Positions 18,358 through 28,524 of a stretch of DNA of 64,000 bases are shown here, in pieces. Each line of letters begins with the position of its first letter. The first letter of the stretch is position 1. The notes below the pieces were generated by a model. It did no database searches and had not been told where the DNA came from. It saw only the letters and a program-made list of their open reading frames with translations. This DNA comes from Candidatus Gastranaerophilales bacterium (GTDB lineage: Bacteria; Cyanobacteriota; Vampirovibrionia; Gastranaerophilales; Gastranaerophilaceae), in NCBI GenBank assembly GCA_944326545.1, contig CALVEH010000004.1:1-64000 (forward strand). The letters run 5' to 3'. Both the position numbers and the translations under genes were made by a program.

Positions 18358-18370
18358 CGAGGGTCTTTTA
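18342..18370. terminator. Bidirectional terminator between the GNAT-like pair and ahcY
   Basis: AAAAGACCCTC / GAGGGTCTTTT with the stop codon of the upstream gene in the loop. It serves the convergent genes on both sides. Confidence 0.85.
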
Positions 18371-18390
18371 AAAACTAATTGTTTTAAAAA

Positions 18391-19683
<1,293 letters not shown>

Positions 19684-19798
19684 TTAAAACCTTTTTATCT
19701 CTAAAATTGTAGCACGAATATGATATTATTAAATTTTTTACAAAAAATTCTTAATAAACTATAATAAATATATTGTCAGTTTTGAAGGAATTAATTTT

Positions 19799-20803
19799 AT
19801 GAAATTAACGGTTTTAGGTGCAGGTTGCTGGGGGTTAACTCTTACATGGCTATTAACAGATAATTTTGATGAAGTTTGCGTCTGGGGCAGACATGTGGAT
19901 ATCTCTGAAGAATTACGTACAAAAAAACACGTTTCAAAACCGTTAGAAATTCAACTAAAAGATAAAGTACAAGTTACTTCAGATTTAGAAGAAGCCGTTA
20001 AAGATGCTGACATTATTTTGATGGTAGTTGCAACTTCAGGTATAAGAGAAGTTTGTAAAAATTTGGCTTTAATCAATAACGGACAAGGATTAAAAGAAAA
20101 TCAAATTCTTGTAAATACATCAAAAGGGCTTGAACTCCCGTCTTTGATGAGAATGAGTGAAGTTATGAAAGAAGAACTTCCAAATGCCAATATAGCAATT
20201 CTTTCAGGCCCAACATTAGCAAAAGAAGTCTTAATGGGTTGCCCTACTGCAGCATCTGTTGCTTGTGAAAACAAACCAGAAATATCAAAATTTTTACAAG
20301 AAAAACTCACTGTTCCTTCAAAATTCAGACTTTATACAAATGATGACGTAATTGGTCTTGAACTAGGCGGAAGCTTAAAAAACGTTATCGCAATAGCATC
20401 AGGTTTTGCCGATGCAATGAAACTTGGCGACAACTGCCGCGGAGCTCTTCTTACTCGCGGTATGGCAGAAATAACAAGAGTAAGCGTTGCTCTTGGCGCA
20501 AAACCGGCAACATTATACGGGCTGTCAGGCATGGGTGATTTGATAGCAACTTGTTCAAGCCCTATGTCACGTAACTTTACGGTTGGTTCAATGCTTGGTC
20601 ATGGCAAAAAAATCGACGATATCCTCAAAGAACTCGGTTCTGTTGCAGAAGGCGTTAAAACTTCCAAAGCTGTTTGTGAATTGGCAAAAAAATTAAACAT
20701 AGAAGTACCGATTTCTTCAGCAATTTATGAAGCAGTCTATACTGACATCACACCTAAAGAACTTTTGGACAAATTAATGAACAGAAAATTAAAAGGCGAG
20801 TAG
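19799..20803 (+). CDS. gpsA: Glycerol-3-phosphate dehydrogenase [NAD(P)+]
   Basis: 334 residues, full length. Makes sn-glycerol 3-phosphate for phospholipids. The NAD-binding motif VLGAGCWGLTL has Cys in place of the usual small residue of GxGxxG. SGPTLAKEV, the catalytic Lys in GGSLKNVIAIASG, and LSGMGDLIATCSSPMSRN are the family motifs. AAGGA precedes the ATG. It converges with the 95-residue protein gene; their stops are directly adjacent. Confidence 0.95.
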   Translation: MKLTVLGAGCWGLTLTWLLTDNFDEVCVWGRHVDISEELRTKKHVSKPLEIQLKDKVQVTSDLEEAVKDADIILMVVATSGIREVCKNLALINNGQGLKENQILVNTSKGLELPSLMRMSEVMKEELPNANIAILSGPTLAKEVLMGCPTAASVACENKPEISKFLQEKLTVPSKFRLYTNDDVIGLELGGSLKNVIAIASGFADAMKLGDNCRGALLTRGMAEITRVSVALGAKPATLYGLSGMGDLIATCSSPMSRNFTVGSMLGHGKKIDDILKELGSVAEGVKTSKAVCELAKKLNIEVPISSAIYEAVYTDITPKELLDKLMNRKLKGE

Positions 20804-21091
20804 TTACTCTTCTCTTTTTTCTTCTTTCATACTTGTCTGAATATCGGCTTGATCGTTGAATGCGTTGATAAAATGAGAATATCTTTCCATTCTCAATTTT
20901 AACCAAGACAACATTGTCTCAGATCCATACACTTCAATGGTACGTGTTCTTGTAAACTGCTTGTAAGACCTGTTGTAAGATTCATCAATATAAGTCTTAC
21001 ACTTACAGTTGAGTTCTTCTACCAAATCGTAGAGTGTCTTGAGCCATGCCGGCTGAACTTGTGCTTCGTTTACAGAGTATTCGAGAATCAT
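20804..21091 (-). CDS. Small acidic/basic protein of unknown function
   Basis: 95 residues. Not recognised. MILEYSVNEAQVQPAWLKTL is followed by a predicted helix with two Cys (NCKCKTY), a basic Tyr-rich centre (SYNRSYKQFTRTRTIEVYG) and a charged tail (MKEEKREE). AGGAAG precedes the ATG, so translation is likely. No membrane segment or signal peptide. Confidence 0.65.
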   Translation of the reverse strand: MILEYSVNEAQVQPAWLKTLYDLVEELNCKCKTYIDESYNRSYKQFTRTRTIEVYGSETMLSWLKLRMERYSHFINAFNDQADIQTSMKEEKREE

Positions 21092-21375
21092 GTTCTTCCT
21101 GGACTTTCTTCTTAACTAATACACTTTATAAAATGCAGATTACGCAGATTATAAACATCCTAGGTAACGGGAGGACTGTAGATTACAACACTAATCTTTT
21201 TTCATCGAAATCAGACTACGCATTTCCACATGGTTTGTATCGGCTAATACCCGAAAAACTTTATAACTTCACAAAAACTTTGTAACAATAATTAACATTT
21301 TAGATACATAATTTTTTCAATAAAAAAACACCCCCGAAAAATTCGAGAGTGTTTTTTAGTATGTTTTTATTAAAA
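21092..21375. other. Intergenic region, 284 bp
   Basis: Lies upstream of the 95-residue protein gene and downstream of rplL. Apart from the rplL terminator nothing is recognised; a frame on the plus strand (21046-21285) has no ribosome site and no family features. Confidence 0.5.
21322..21357 (-). terminator. Terminator of rplJ-rplL
   Basis: A/T-flanked stem (ACACTCTCGA paired imperfectly with TCGGGGGTGT) with a long T-run on the minus strand, 19 bases after the rplL stop. Confidence 0.8.
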
Positions 21376-21750
21376 CTACTTGATTTCAACTGTAGCGCCA
21401 GCTGCTTCCAATTGTTTTTTAATAGCTTCAGCGTCTTCTTTTTTAACGCCTTCTTTGATAGCTTTAGGAGCAGCATCAACTAAGTCTTTAGCTTCTTTCA
21501 AGCCTAAGCCAGTGATAGCTCTAACTTCTTTTAATACAGCGATTTTGTTAGCACCAGCTGAAGCTAAGATAACGTTAACTTCAGAAGCTTCATCAGCGCC
21601 ACCTTCAGCAGCAGCTGCAGGAGCAGCAGCAGCTACAGCTACAGGAGCAGCTGCAGAAACGCCAAATTTTTCTTCCATAGCTTTTACTAATTCAGCAGCT
21701 TCTAACAAAGTTAATTTTTCAATTGATTCTAAAATAGATTCTACACTCAT
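21376..21750 (-). CDS. rplL: 50S ribosomal protein L7/L12
   Basis: 124 residues. N-terminal dimerisation domain ([31 protein letters not shown]), an Ala-rich hinge ([19 protein letters not shown]) and the C-terminal factor-binding domain ([35 protein letters not shown]). AAGGAG before the ATG. Forms the ribosomal stalk with L10, encoded just upstream. The proteins usually co-encoded upstream (L11, L1) are not adjacent here. Confidence 0.97.
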   Translation of the reverse strand: MSVESILESIEKLTLLEAAELVKAMEEKFGVSAAAPVAVAAAAPAAAAEGGADEASEVNVILASAGANKIAVLKEVRAITGLGLKEAKDLVDAAPKAIKEGVKKEDAEAIKKQLEAAGATVEIK

Positions 21751-21818
21751 GATTTTCTCCTTTTTATTAATTTTGAGTATTTTGTACTAATTTGTGTTGA
21801 GCCTAAGCTCTATTCAGA

Positions 21819-22340
21819 CTAAGCTGATTTTTGTTTTGCAACAGCGTCAATTGCTCTAACAAGGCTGCTCATTACAGCATTGATAGAACCAACGATACCA
21901 GTTGCAGGTGAATTTACGCAGCCAAGCATTTTTGCGTAAAGTTCTTCTTTAGAAGGTGTTTTAGCCAATGCTTCAACTTGTTTAGCATCAAGCAATTGAC
22001 CATCTAAAGCACCGCAAATAACTTCTGCTTTTTTCTTTTCTTTGATGAATTTTGCAACAACTTTTGCTGCTGAAACTTCGTCATCAAAACCGAATGCAAT
22101 AGCTGTTGATTCTTTCATAGAATCAGCAAGAACTTCAAAATCAGTTCCTTTCATAGCTATTTTAGCTAATGTATTTTTTGTAACTGTGTAGTCAGCGCCT
22201 GCTTTTTGAAGTTCTCTTCTTAACAAAGTGATTTCTTCAACAGACAAACCTTTGTAGTTAGTTACAATTGCTACTTTAGCCTTTTGCGCATAATCTTTAA
22301 TATGTGCAATTTTTTGTTCTTTAAAGGCTTTTGTTGCCAT
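21819..22340 (-). CDS. rplJ: 50S ribosomal protein L10
   Basis: 173 residues. The N-terminal RNA-binding domain contains VAIVTNYKGLSVEEITLLRRELQKAGADYTVTKNTLAKIA, and the C-terminal helix binds L7/L12 dimers. AAAGGAG before the ATG. It is preceded by an L10-type leader and a terminator-like hairpin, so autogenous attenuation by the L10-L12 complex is expected. First gene of a two-gene operon with rplL. Confidence 0.96.
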   Translation of the reverse strand: MATKAFKEQKIAHIKDYAQKAKVAIVTNYKGLSVEEITLLRRELQKAGADYTVTKNTLAKIAMKGTDFEVLADSMKESTAIAFGFDDEVSAAKVVAKFIKEKKKAEVICGALDGQLLDAKQVEALAKTPSKEELYAKMLGCVNSPATGIVGSINAVMSSLVRAIDAVAKQKSA

Positions 22341-22383
22341 GATTTGCTCCTTTTATATTTATTTTGTATCGACCTGACGTATG

Positions 22384-22442
22384 TAATCTAGTGTCGCTTG
22401 TGTCATCTCGAGCTTTCGAGCTGCCACCGCTCACCTTTTCAA
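22384..22442 (-). promoter_or_regulatory. Leader motif shared with the UPF0210 gene
   Basis: Minus strand: TTGAAAAGGTGAG (22442-22430), a hairpin CTCGA/TCGAG, then CGACACTAGATTA (22396-22384), 44 bases before rplJ. The same two 13-mers in the same order flank a similar hairpin at 50523-50624. Confidence 0.6.
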
Positions 22443-22471
22443 GGCTCATTTTTCTTCGAAAAATTCGTACT

Positions 22472-22503
22472 AAAAAATGATTTCACGCAAACCGCAAAAT
22501 CAT
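22472..22503 (-). terminator. Attenuator-like hairpin between the L10 leader and rplJ
   Basis: ATGATTT and AAATCAT flank a GC-containing loop and are followed on the minus strand by six T. It is placed downstream of the L10 leader and upstream of the gene, as expected for transcription attenuation. Confidence 0.6.
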
Positions 22504-22544
22504 TACATCAATCACAAATTAACCTGTTGGTAAATTTTATTTGA

Positions 22545-22632
22545 ATTATGACCTCGATAGGCTATTTTTAAGGGATTTTGTTGACTTGCAACAAACGGCT
22601 TGCGCCAACCCACCTATTGTCTGCGGTTTGTA
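22545..22632 (-). ncRNA. Ribosomal protein L10 leader
   Basis: On the minus strand the sequence carries CCGCAGACAATAGGTG, a hairpin (GGCGCAAGCC), then CCTTAAAAATAGCCTATCGAGGTC. The AGAC...AGGTG and CTTAA...CCTA.CGAGGT blocks match the conserved core of the bacterial L10 leader as I know it. It sits about 205 bases upstream of rplJ. Confidence 0.8.
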
Positions 22633-22733
22633 TAAAGTATATTATTTGAAACAAAACCAAAAATCAACCATGGAAACAAAAAACAGGCAACATTGTTAAA
22701 AAATGTTACCTGTTAAAATGCTTTTGTATAAAA

Positions 22734-23132
22734 TTATTTTACTCCGTTAAGCTTATTCTCAATCTGAGTTACTCTTTTATCTGTGACATTAGCCTTATGA
22801 TGGTTAATAGCTTTATTCACTAATGCACCAACACCAAGACCAAGCGCACCCCAAAAAGCAACACCCATGGTCACGCCAATAGGTATTGAAACATTTTTTA
22901 TCAATTTCATAGCTCTTTCTTTAGGTAAAGTTTGTTTTAAAGATGCATAAGCTGGAGCTAATATTCTTTTAATCCTCATTAAATTTTGAGGTTTCATCGC
23001 TTGTTGTACATTATAAGCACCAAAACCTAAACCAGCTATAGTCCCTGTTATAGTACCTACATGTGATTTTTTGTACTCATTGCCTTTTGGCGTTGTAGCA
23101 ATTTTCCCAAATGATACCGGTTGAATTGTCAT
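22734..23132 (-). CDS. Small membrane protein with N-terminal SFG motif
   Basis: 132 residues. Begins MTIQPVSFGK, then has two hydrophobic, Gly-rich segments (about 28-45, TITGTIAGLGFGAY; about 85-108, IPIGVTMGVAFWGALGLGVGALV) separated by a basic helix and followed by a charged tail (KVTDKRVTQIENKLNG-like). This helical-hairpin layout resembles the proteins at 33060 and 51999. No known family recognised. The ATG follows a weak AAGAAG site. Monocistronic, between rplJ and an MFS gene. Confidence 0.75.
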   Translation of the reverse strand: MTIQPVSFGKIATTPKGNEYKKSHVGTITGTIAGLGFGAYNVQQAMKPQNLMRIKRILAPAYASLKQTLPKERAMKLIKNVSIPIGVTMGVAFWGALGLGVGALVNKAINHHKANVTDKRVTQIENKLNGVK

Positions 23133-23220
23133 AATTACTTCTTTTTCTTCTTACAATTACTCAATAATTGTAAAGTTGTTTTTTTGCTAGTCTGCATCTA
23201 AATTTTTACAATATTTATTA

Positions 23221-24426
23221 CTATTCTTGAGGTTGTTTGTCGGGCAGGTATTTTACAAAATAAGAAAGAACAAACGGAATAAAAGAAATTATGACTAACA
23301 CTTTTATAATACCTATATTTTGAGCAACAAAGCCTATCAAAGGTAAAAACACACCAACTACTCCCCAGCTAAAACCTCCAATAAAACCTGAAATCATACT
23401 TTTATACTGAGGCATAGTTCTTTGAGCCATAACCATGTTTATAGAAACAGACAGCATAGTAACAAAGCCTGTTAAAATAAATAAAATAAATGATAAAATC
23501 GGTGAAAGTTTTAAAAGGCTTACAAAAACAACTGTTAATATAAACGGAACTATTAAAGAAGTATAAAATACATTTTTATAACCAATGACTTTTTCATATT
23601 TGCTGCTGATATAAGTACCAAAAGCACCTACAGTTAAAAACAAAAATACAGCAATACCAATCTGAAATGCGCTATAACCAAGACTTTTCCAATAAAACGG
23701 TAACAACACGCTAAAGCTTGAAGTAACAAGAGATTTTAACGCAGAAACCATTATCAGTATTCTTACTGTTTTGTTTTTAAAAATATCACATACAGCTGTT
23801 TTAAAAGATGTTGTATCTTTTTTTACTGGCTGATCACTAATTTTTGGAACAAAAACAAAACATAACAATGCGAATACTATCCCCCAACTTGCAGCTAAAG
23901 GCAATCTTGTAATACCCAAAAACTGTGTAATTGTTGAAGAAATAATAGGCCCAACAGAATAACCTATAGTACCTGCTGCAATAAAAATACTCATATTTTG
24001 AGCAAGATTTTTGCCACTGTATCTAACAACAAAACCGGTTGCCTGAGGATGATAAAAGCCAACCCCAACACCGCCTAAAATAAGGCACAATGCCAGTTGC
24101 CATATATTATGCACCAACCCAGTCAAAGACAAAAAGACTGATGCCATAATGATTCCCCAAAAGATAAAAAATCTTTTGCGCCACTTATCAGCAATAAAGC
24201 CAAATACAGGCTGCATCATAGAAGAAAATAATTGCGAAGCACTCATTGCACATGTTGCCATCGCAAGACTTGCACCAATGTTAGAAACAATAAAAGGCAA
24301 AATAGGATTAATAAACCCTGAATAACTATCAGCCATACCGTGTCCTAAAGTGAGCCAAGCAACAGCTTTTTTGTTTTCGGGTATATTGTTTTCTTGTTCT
24401 TGTAAATCTATATTTTTTTCATCCAT
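23221..24426 (-). CDS. MFS transporter, fosmidomycin-resistance (Fsr)-like
   Basis: 401 residues with about 12 hydrophobic helices. HGMADSYSGFINPILPFI in helix 1 and the motif A-like loop GFIADKWRKRFF between helices 2 and 3 match the Fsr-type branch of major facilitator proteins. GVGFYHPQATGFVVRYSG with its His-Pro is characteristic of that branch. The substrate cannot be assigned from sequence; an efflux role is likely. AAGGA precedes the ATG. No regulator adjacent. Confidence 0.85.
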   Translation of the reverse strand: MDEKNIDLQEQENNIPENKKAVAWLTLGHGMADSYSGFINPILPFIVSNIGASLAMATCAMSASQLFSSMMQPVFGFIADKWRKRFFIFWGIIMASVFLSLTGLVHNIWQLALCLILGGVGVGFYHPQATGFVVRYSGKNLAQNMSIFIAAGTIGYSVGPIISSTITQFLGITRLPLAASWGIVFALLCFVFVPKISDQPVKKDTTSFKTAVCDIFKNKTVRILIMVSALKSLVTSSFSVLLPFYWKSLGYSAFQIGIAVFLFLTVGAFGTYISSKYEKVIGYKNVFYTSLIVPFILTVVFVSLLKLSPILSFILFILTGFVTMLSVSINMVMAQRTMPQYKSMISGFIGGFSWGVVGVFLPLIGFVAQNIGIIKVLVIISFIPFVLSYFVKYLPDKQPQE

Positions 24427-24503
24427 TACTCATTCCTTTATATGTGTATAAATGTTCGGCTTACCTTACATTTAACACACATATATAATTTCTTCAACAG
24501 CCA

Positions 24504-25448
24504 TTAGTGTTTAAAGTGTCTGATGCCTGTTGTAATCATTGCTAATTCATATTTGTCAGCGCAGGCAATAACTTCTTTTTCTTTATTTCCGCCGCCTGTT
24601 TGAATAATACCGCTAATTCTGCATTGAACAGCTGCTTGGATGCTATCAATAGCAGGAATAAAACCATCGCAAGCAATAACTGCTTTTTTAGCTCCGTCAC
24701 AAGCACGATTTAATGCTGTCTCTACAGCATCAATTCTATTTGTTTGCCCGCCAACAATAGACAATGTTTTAAAATCTTTTGCAATAACTACGGCATTGGT
24801 TTTTACGTGTTTGGCAATCTTCCAAGCAAAAACCATATCTTCTATCATTTCTGCATCAGGTTTGGTTTTTGTCACAACTTTAAAAGTGTCTTTATCCAAT
24901 TCTTTATTATCAGTTTCTTGAACAAGAGTACCAAAAGGAGTAATGTGGATTTCCTGCTCTTGCATAGTTCTGATTTCTTTTAAAGAAGTATTGAGTTTTA
25001 TAATTCTTAAATCTTTATTTTTTTGCAATATTTCAACAGCTTCTTTATCAAAATCAGGAGCAATAACTGCATCTAAACATACAGAAGATGCGTGTTTTGC
25101 AATTTCTTTATCAACAGTTTTTGAAAAAGCTATTGTTGCACCAAATGTACTTACTGGGTCTGTATCAAAAGCCTTTAAGTATGCTTCGTTCAACGATTTA
25201 CCAAGAGCAACCCCGCTTGGAGTATTGTGTTTTACAACAACTGCTGCATTAACATCATAAAATTCTGCTGCAACTTTTACTGCACAATTGATATCAAGCA
25301 TATTGTTGTAAGATATTTCAACATCGCTTAAATTTTCCATCTCAGCACTGTTTTGTGTTTTATAAAAGAAAGCTTTTTGATGTGGATTTTCGCCATATTT
25401 TAGAGCTATAGGTTCTGCATCAAAAAATTTTTCGTAATTATCGTTCAT
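24504..25448 (-). CDS. purH: AICAR transformylase domain protein (PurH lacking the cyclohydrolase half)
   Basis: 314 residues. Corresponds to the AICARFT part of PurH: LKYGENPHQKAFFY, SYNNMLDINCAV, VVVKHNTPSGVALG (catalytic K-H), STFGATIAFS, GGQTNRIDAV, and the C-terminal GIRHFKH. Normal PurH is about 510 residues with an N-terminal MGS-like IMP cyclohydrolase domain; that domain is absent and the frame begins cleanly at an ATG with AGGGA upstream. It performs formyl transfer to AICAR. The final IMP cyclisation must be encoded elsewhere. Confidence 0.9.
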   Translation of the reverse strand: MNDNYEKFFDAEPIALKYGENPHQKAFFYKTQNSAEMENLSDVEISYNNMLDINCAVKVAAEFYDVNAAVVVKHNTPSGVALGKSLNEAYLKAFDTDPVSTFGATIAFSKTVDKEIAKHASSVCLDAVIAPDFDKEAVEILQKNKDLRIIKLNTSLKEIRTMQEQEIHITPFGTLVQETDNKELDKDTFKVVTKTKPDAEMIEDMVFAWKIAKHVKTNAVVIAKDFKTLSIVGGQTNRIDAVETALNRACDGAKKAVIACDGFIPAIDSIQAAVQCRISGIIQTGGGNKEKEVIACADKYELAMITTGIRHFKH

Positions 25449-25545
25449 ATAAATATCCCTTTTTGTTAAACCTTTTCATAATTTATCACAAAAGCAACTA
25501 TCAGTCAGACAATAAGATACGAATTTGCAAGAAGTTTACGCAAAC

Positions 25546-25573
25546 TTGATAAAAAATATTTATATTATATAAT
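25546..25573 (+). promoter_or_regulatory. Promoter of the tRNA-Arg array
   Basis: TTGATA (25546-25551), 16-base spacer, TATAAT (25568-25573); a start near the GGGG at 25577 would transcribe the 91-bp repeats and the tRNA together. Confidence 0.65.
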
Positions 25574-25637
25574 TTAGGGGTAGCTGTGTCTTGTCCTTGG
25601 AGAAAGCACAAGGCAGAGCGGTGACAATTGAACAAAC

Positions 25638-26001
25638 GCGTTAAGAGCCCAGTTGGCTAAGCAAGCGATAAGCTTGCAACTTCCAATAAAGTTTGGCTAC
25701 CAAACGCAGAAATGACAATTTAATAAATGCGCCCGTAGCCCAGTTGGCTAAGCAAGCGATGAGCTTGCGACTTCCAATAAAGTTTGGCTACCAAACGCGA
25801 AAATGACAATTTAATAAATGCGCCCGTAGCCCAGTTGGCTAAGCAAGCGATGAGCTTGCGACTTCCAATAAAGTTTGGCTACCAAACGCGAAAATGACAA
25901 TTTAATAAATGCGCCCGTAGCCCAGTTGGCTAAGCAAGCGATGAGCTTGCGACTTCCAATAAAGTTTGGCTACCAAACGCAGAAATGACAATTTAATAAA
26001 T
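25638..26001 (+). repeat. Four tandem 91-bp repeats, each opening with the 5' end of tRNA-Arg
   Basis: Units start at 25638, 25729, 25820 and 25911; the next position in phase, 26002, is the intact tRNA. Units 2-4 begin GCGCCCGTAGCCCAGTTGG, identical to the first 19 bases of the tRNA; unit 1 is diverged (GCGTTAAGAGCCCAGTTGG). The remainder of each unit has hairpins GCAAGC/GCTTGC and GTTTGG-CTA-CCAAAC and ends in CGC, so 70 bases could fold as a tRNA-like three-hairpin RNA with a weak GCG/CGC acceptor. Then comes an AT-rich spacer (AAATGACAATTTAATAAAT). Confidence 0.9.
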
Positions 26002-26070
<69 letters not shown>

Positions 26071-26075
<5 letters not shown>

Positions 26076-26550
26076 TTTTCTTATTAATTTTTTAATTGTC
26101 TTTTTGCCGGAGGATTCGAAGAATTTATTTACAGCACGCAGAAACTCCGTTTCTGACTTTGCTTGCCTCTATTAAAAACGATACTTAATCGTTTTTAACA
26201 GAGTTCTTGGGCGCGTTTTCTTATTAATTTTTTATTTGTCTTTTTGCCGGAGGATTCGAAGAATTTTTATACAGCACGCAGAAACTTTGTTTCTGACTTT
26301 GCTTGCCTCTATTAAAAACGATACTTAATCGTTTTTAACAGAGTTCTTGGGCGCGTTTTCTTATTAATTTTTTATTTGTCTTTTTGCCGGAGGATTCGAA
26401 GAATTTTTATACAGCACGCAGAAACTTTGTTTCTGACTTTGCTTGCCTCTATTAAAAACGATGCTTAATCGTTTTTAACAGAGTTCTTAAGCGCATTTTC
26501 TTCTTAATTTTTTAATTGTCTTTTGGCCGGAGGATTCGAAGAATTTTTGT
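26071..26550 (+). repeat. Three and a partial tandem 140-bp repeats beginning at the 3' end of the tRNA
   Basis: Units begin with (G)GCGCGTTTTCTTATTAATTT at 26071 (the last bases of the tRNA), 26211, 26351 and, diverged, 26491. Each unit contains GCCGGAGGATTCGAAGAAT, a T-arm-like string with TTCGAA, a CAGAAAC/GTTTCTG hairpin, and TTAAAAACGAT/ATCGTTTTTAA, a terminator-like hairpin. The last copy breaks off near 26550. No coding frame of interest. Confidence 0.88.
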
Positions 26551-26610
26551 TCTTAACATCACATAATTTTATCTGTCAAAAAAATTTTTTATGTGATTTA
26601 TGTAAATATA

Positions 26611-27498
26611 ATGAAAATCACGGCTGAATATAATAATTTTTCATATTCTTGTCCTAAGCGTAAACCTTATATGCCAAGTTTTGGCATAAGTTTTAAAGCG
26701 CCCAAATTATTGTCTGATATTTTTATAAGGCAAAACACACAACCGGCACAAAAAGTGTTTAAATTAAAAAAATTGTTTGCCGGAGAATTTGGAACAGAAT
26801 GTAAAAATTCTTCACCGTTAAAAAACTTCGATGATAGTGTTGACTTTGACAAGCTGAAAGAACTATACAAAAATGGTTTTTCTACAAACACTGATGGTTG
26901 GGCTGATTGCTTTTTAAAATCTAAAGCAAACAACCCGCTTTCTACATCATCGGTTTATGACTGCTCTGTTATGTACTTATTTAATAAAGATACAAACACT
27001 CATTTTTTGTACCATTCATCTTTTCGATCTGTTCAAAAAGATTTCGACTTTTTAATAAAAACCTTTATGCCGGAAGGCTTTACAAAGGCAGAAATTTTAC
27101 CTGGGGCCAAAAGATGGCTTGAGCGTCACTCACTGACTTTGCCCGAAATGGTAAAGGCTATTCAGGCAAATAACAAACAAGCTGAAATAAACATTAGACA
27201 TTACAACTCAAAAATGCCTGAAGTGGTAGGTTATATGGGTGAATTATACGAAATACCAAATCAAAGAATAGAAATGGGATTTTACGACAAAGGACAAGCA
27301 AGTTTTAGAATGTGTGATTTAAAAGCTAAATCATTAATTAATGAATTAGATTTCAATTCTTCTTCAATTGAGAAACTTGAAACTACAAGACAATACTATA
27401 AACAAGGAATTCCTGATATTGAAATTATGAAAATTATAAATCGAGAATTAGACAAAAACTTGCAAAAGCTTTTAGAGAAAGACATATCACAAAAGTAA
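26611..27498 (+). CDS. Unknown protein with N-terminal SFG motif
   Basis: 295 residues from ATG 26611 (MKITAEYNNF); an upstream GTG adds six residues without support. The first 30 residues are basic and disordered with PSFGISFKAP at 22-31. After that comes a soluble mixed alpha/beta protein with several Cys and aromatic residues (ADCFLKSKANNP, THFLYHSSFRSVQKDFDFLIKTFMPEGF) and a C-terminal helix. No signal peptide or membrane segment. Not recognised as a known family. No clear ribosome site. Confidence 0.75.
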   Translation: MKITAEYNNFSYSCPKRKPYMPSFGISFKAPKLLSDIFIRQNTQPAQKVFKLKKLFAGEFGTECKNSSPLKNFDDSVDFDKLKELYKNGFSTNTDGWADCFLKSKANNPLSTSSVYDCSVMYLFNKDTNTHFLYHSSFRSVQKDFDFLIKTFMPEGFTKAEILPGAKRWLERHSLTLPEMVKAIQANNKQAEINIRHYNSKMPEVVGYMGELYEIPNQRIEMGFYDKGQASFRMCDLKAKSLINELDFNSSSIEKLETTRQYYKQGIPDIEIMKIINRELDKNLQKLLEKDISQK

Positions 27499-27508
27499 TC
27501 TTTTGTTG

Positions 27509-28480
27509 TTATAAAACAAAATTATAAAAATATCCGACAATAGTAAATGTGATAAACATAAAAATCACATATCTGATTATCAACTCTTTTTTCATAACCC
27601 TTGATAAAATAATCATTTCAGGAAGTGATAAACCGACCACTGCCATCATAAAAACTAAAACCGTCCCAACAGCAGCACCTTTTTGAATCAAAACCTGTGC
27701 AATAGGGATAATAGTTGTTGCATCAGCATAAAGCGGAATTCCTGCCATAACTGCCAAAAGAACTGCAAAGAAATTATTATTCGACATATATTTCATAAAA
27801 AATTCTTGCGGAACATATCCGTGTAAAAATGCACCAACTCCAACGCCTAATAAAACAAATAACCAAATCTTTTGCATCAAATCTTTTGCATAAATAAACG
27901 CATCTATGACTCTTGATTTTATTGTTAAAATTTCTTTTGTAGAAGAACAAGAACAACTGCAACATCCTGTATTTGTACCTAATTTTTTTAAATAATCCTG
28001 TAAATATTTTTCAAATCCTAATTTTTCCATCACATAACCGCCAACAACACCAACAGCAATACCAGTAGCCACATAAATTAAGGTAATTTTTATACCTAAA
28101 ACACCAGCCAGGACAAGCATTGCAATTTCATTAATCATAGGTGAAGTAATCAAAAAGCTCATAGCAACCCCAAAGGGAATTTTTACCTCTATAAACCCTA
28201 TAAATAATGGAATAGAAGAACAAGAACAAAAAGGAGTTATAGCACCAAATAATGCAGCTAAAAAATGAGCCAAAAACTTTGGTTGTTTTTCAACGTATGA
28301 TTTAAATTTATTGCTATCAAGATAGCTTCTTAAAAATGCGATTACAGAAATTATTACAAACAACAAAAATAATATTTTAAGCACATCATATACAAAAAAG
28401 TGTATTGCTGAACCCAAACTTGTTTTTGCCGAAAAACCTAATATTTGATATACAAACCAATCTGCAAATTTTAAAAACAT
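27509..28480 (-). CDS. Permease of the ArsP/DUF318 family
   Basis: 323 residues with about eight hydrophobic helices. Contains ITPFCSCSSIPLFIGF, the Cys motif typical of this permease family, and repeat-related motifs around PMINEIAMLV and GIPLYADATTIIPIAQVL. A cytosolic Cys cluster (CCSCSCSS) sits in the central loop. Proteins of this family export organoarsenicals or other toxic metals and metalloids. It is divergent from an ArsR-type regulator across an operator at 28525-28563. GAGG precedes the ATG. Substrate not determinable from sequence. Confidence 0.87.
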   Translation of the reverse strand: MFLKFADWFVYQILGFSAKTSLGSAIHFFVYDVLKILFLLFVIISVIAFLRSYLDSNKFKSYVEKQPKFLAHFLAALFGAITPFCSCSSIPLFIGFIEVKIPFGVAMSFLITSPMINEIAMLVLAGVLGIKITLIYVATGIAVGVVGGYVMEKLGFEKYLQDYLKKLGTNTGCCSCSCSSTKEILTIKSRVIDAFIYAKDLMQKIWLFVLLGVGVGAFLHGYVPQEFFMKYMSNNNFFAVLLAVMAGIPLYADATTIIPIAQVLIQKGAAVGTVLVFMMAVVGLSLPEMIILSRVMKKELIIRYVIFMFITFTIVGYFYNFVL

Positions 28481-28524
28481 ATTTACCTCACAAAATTGAC
28501 AGAAACAAAACTATATGCCATTAT

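Noticed and set aside
21046-21285. 79-residue plus-strand frame between gpsA and rplL
   Set aside because: Overlaps the start of a supported minus-strand gene and has no ribosome site.
25638-26001. CRISPR-like regular repeats
   Set aside because: The units are contiguous 91-bp copies with no unique spacers, begin with tRNA sequence, and no cas genes are present.
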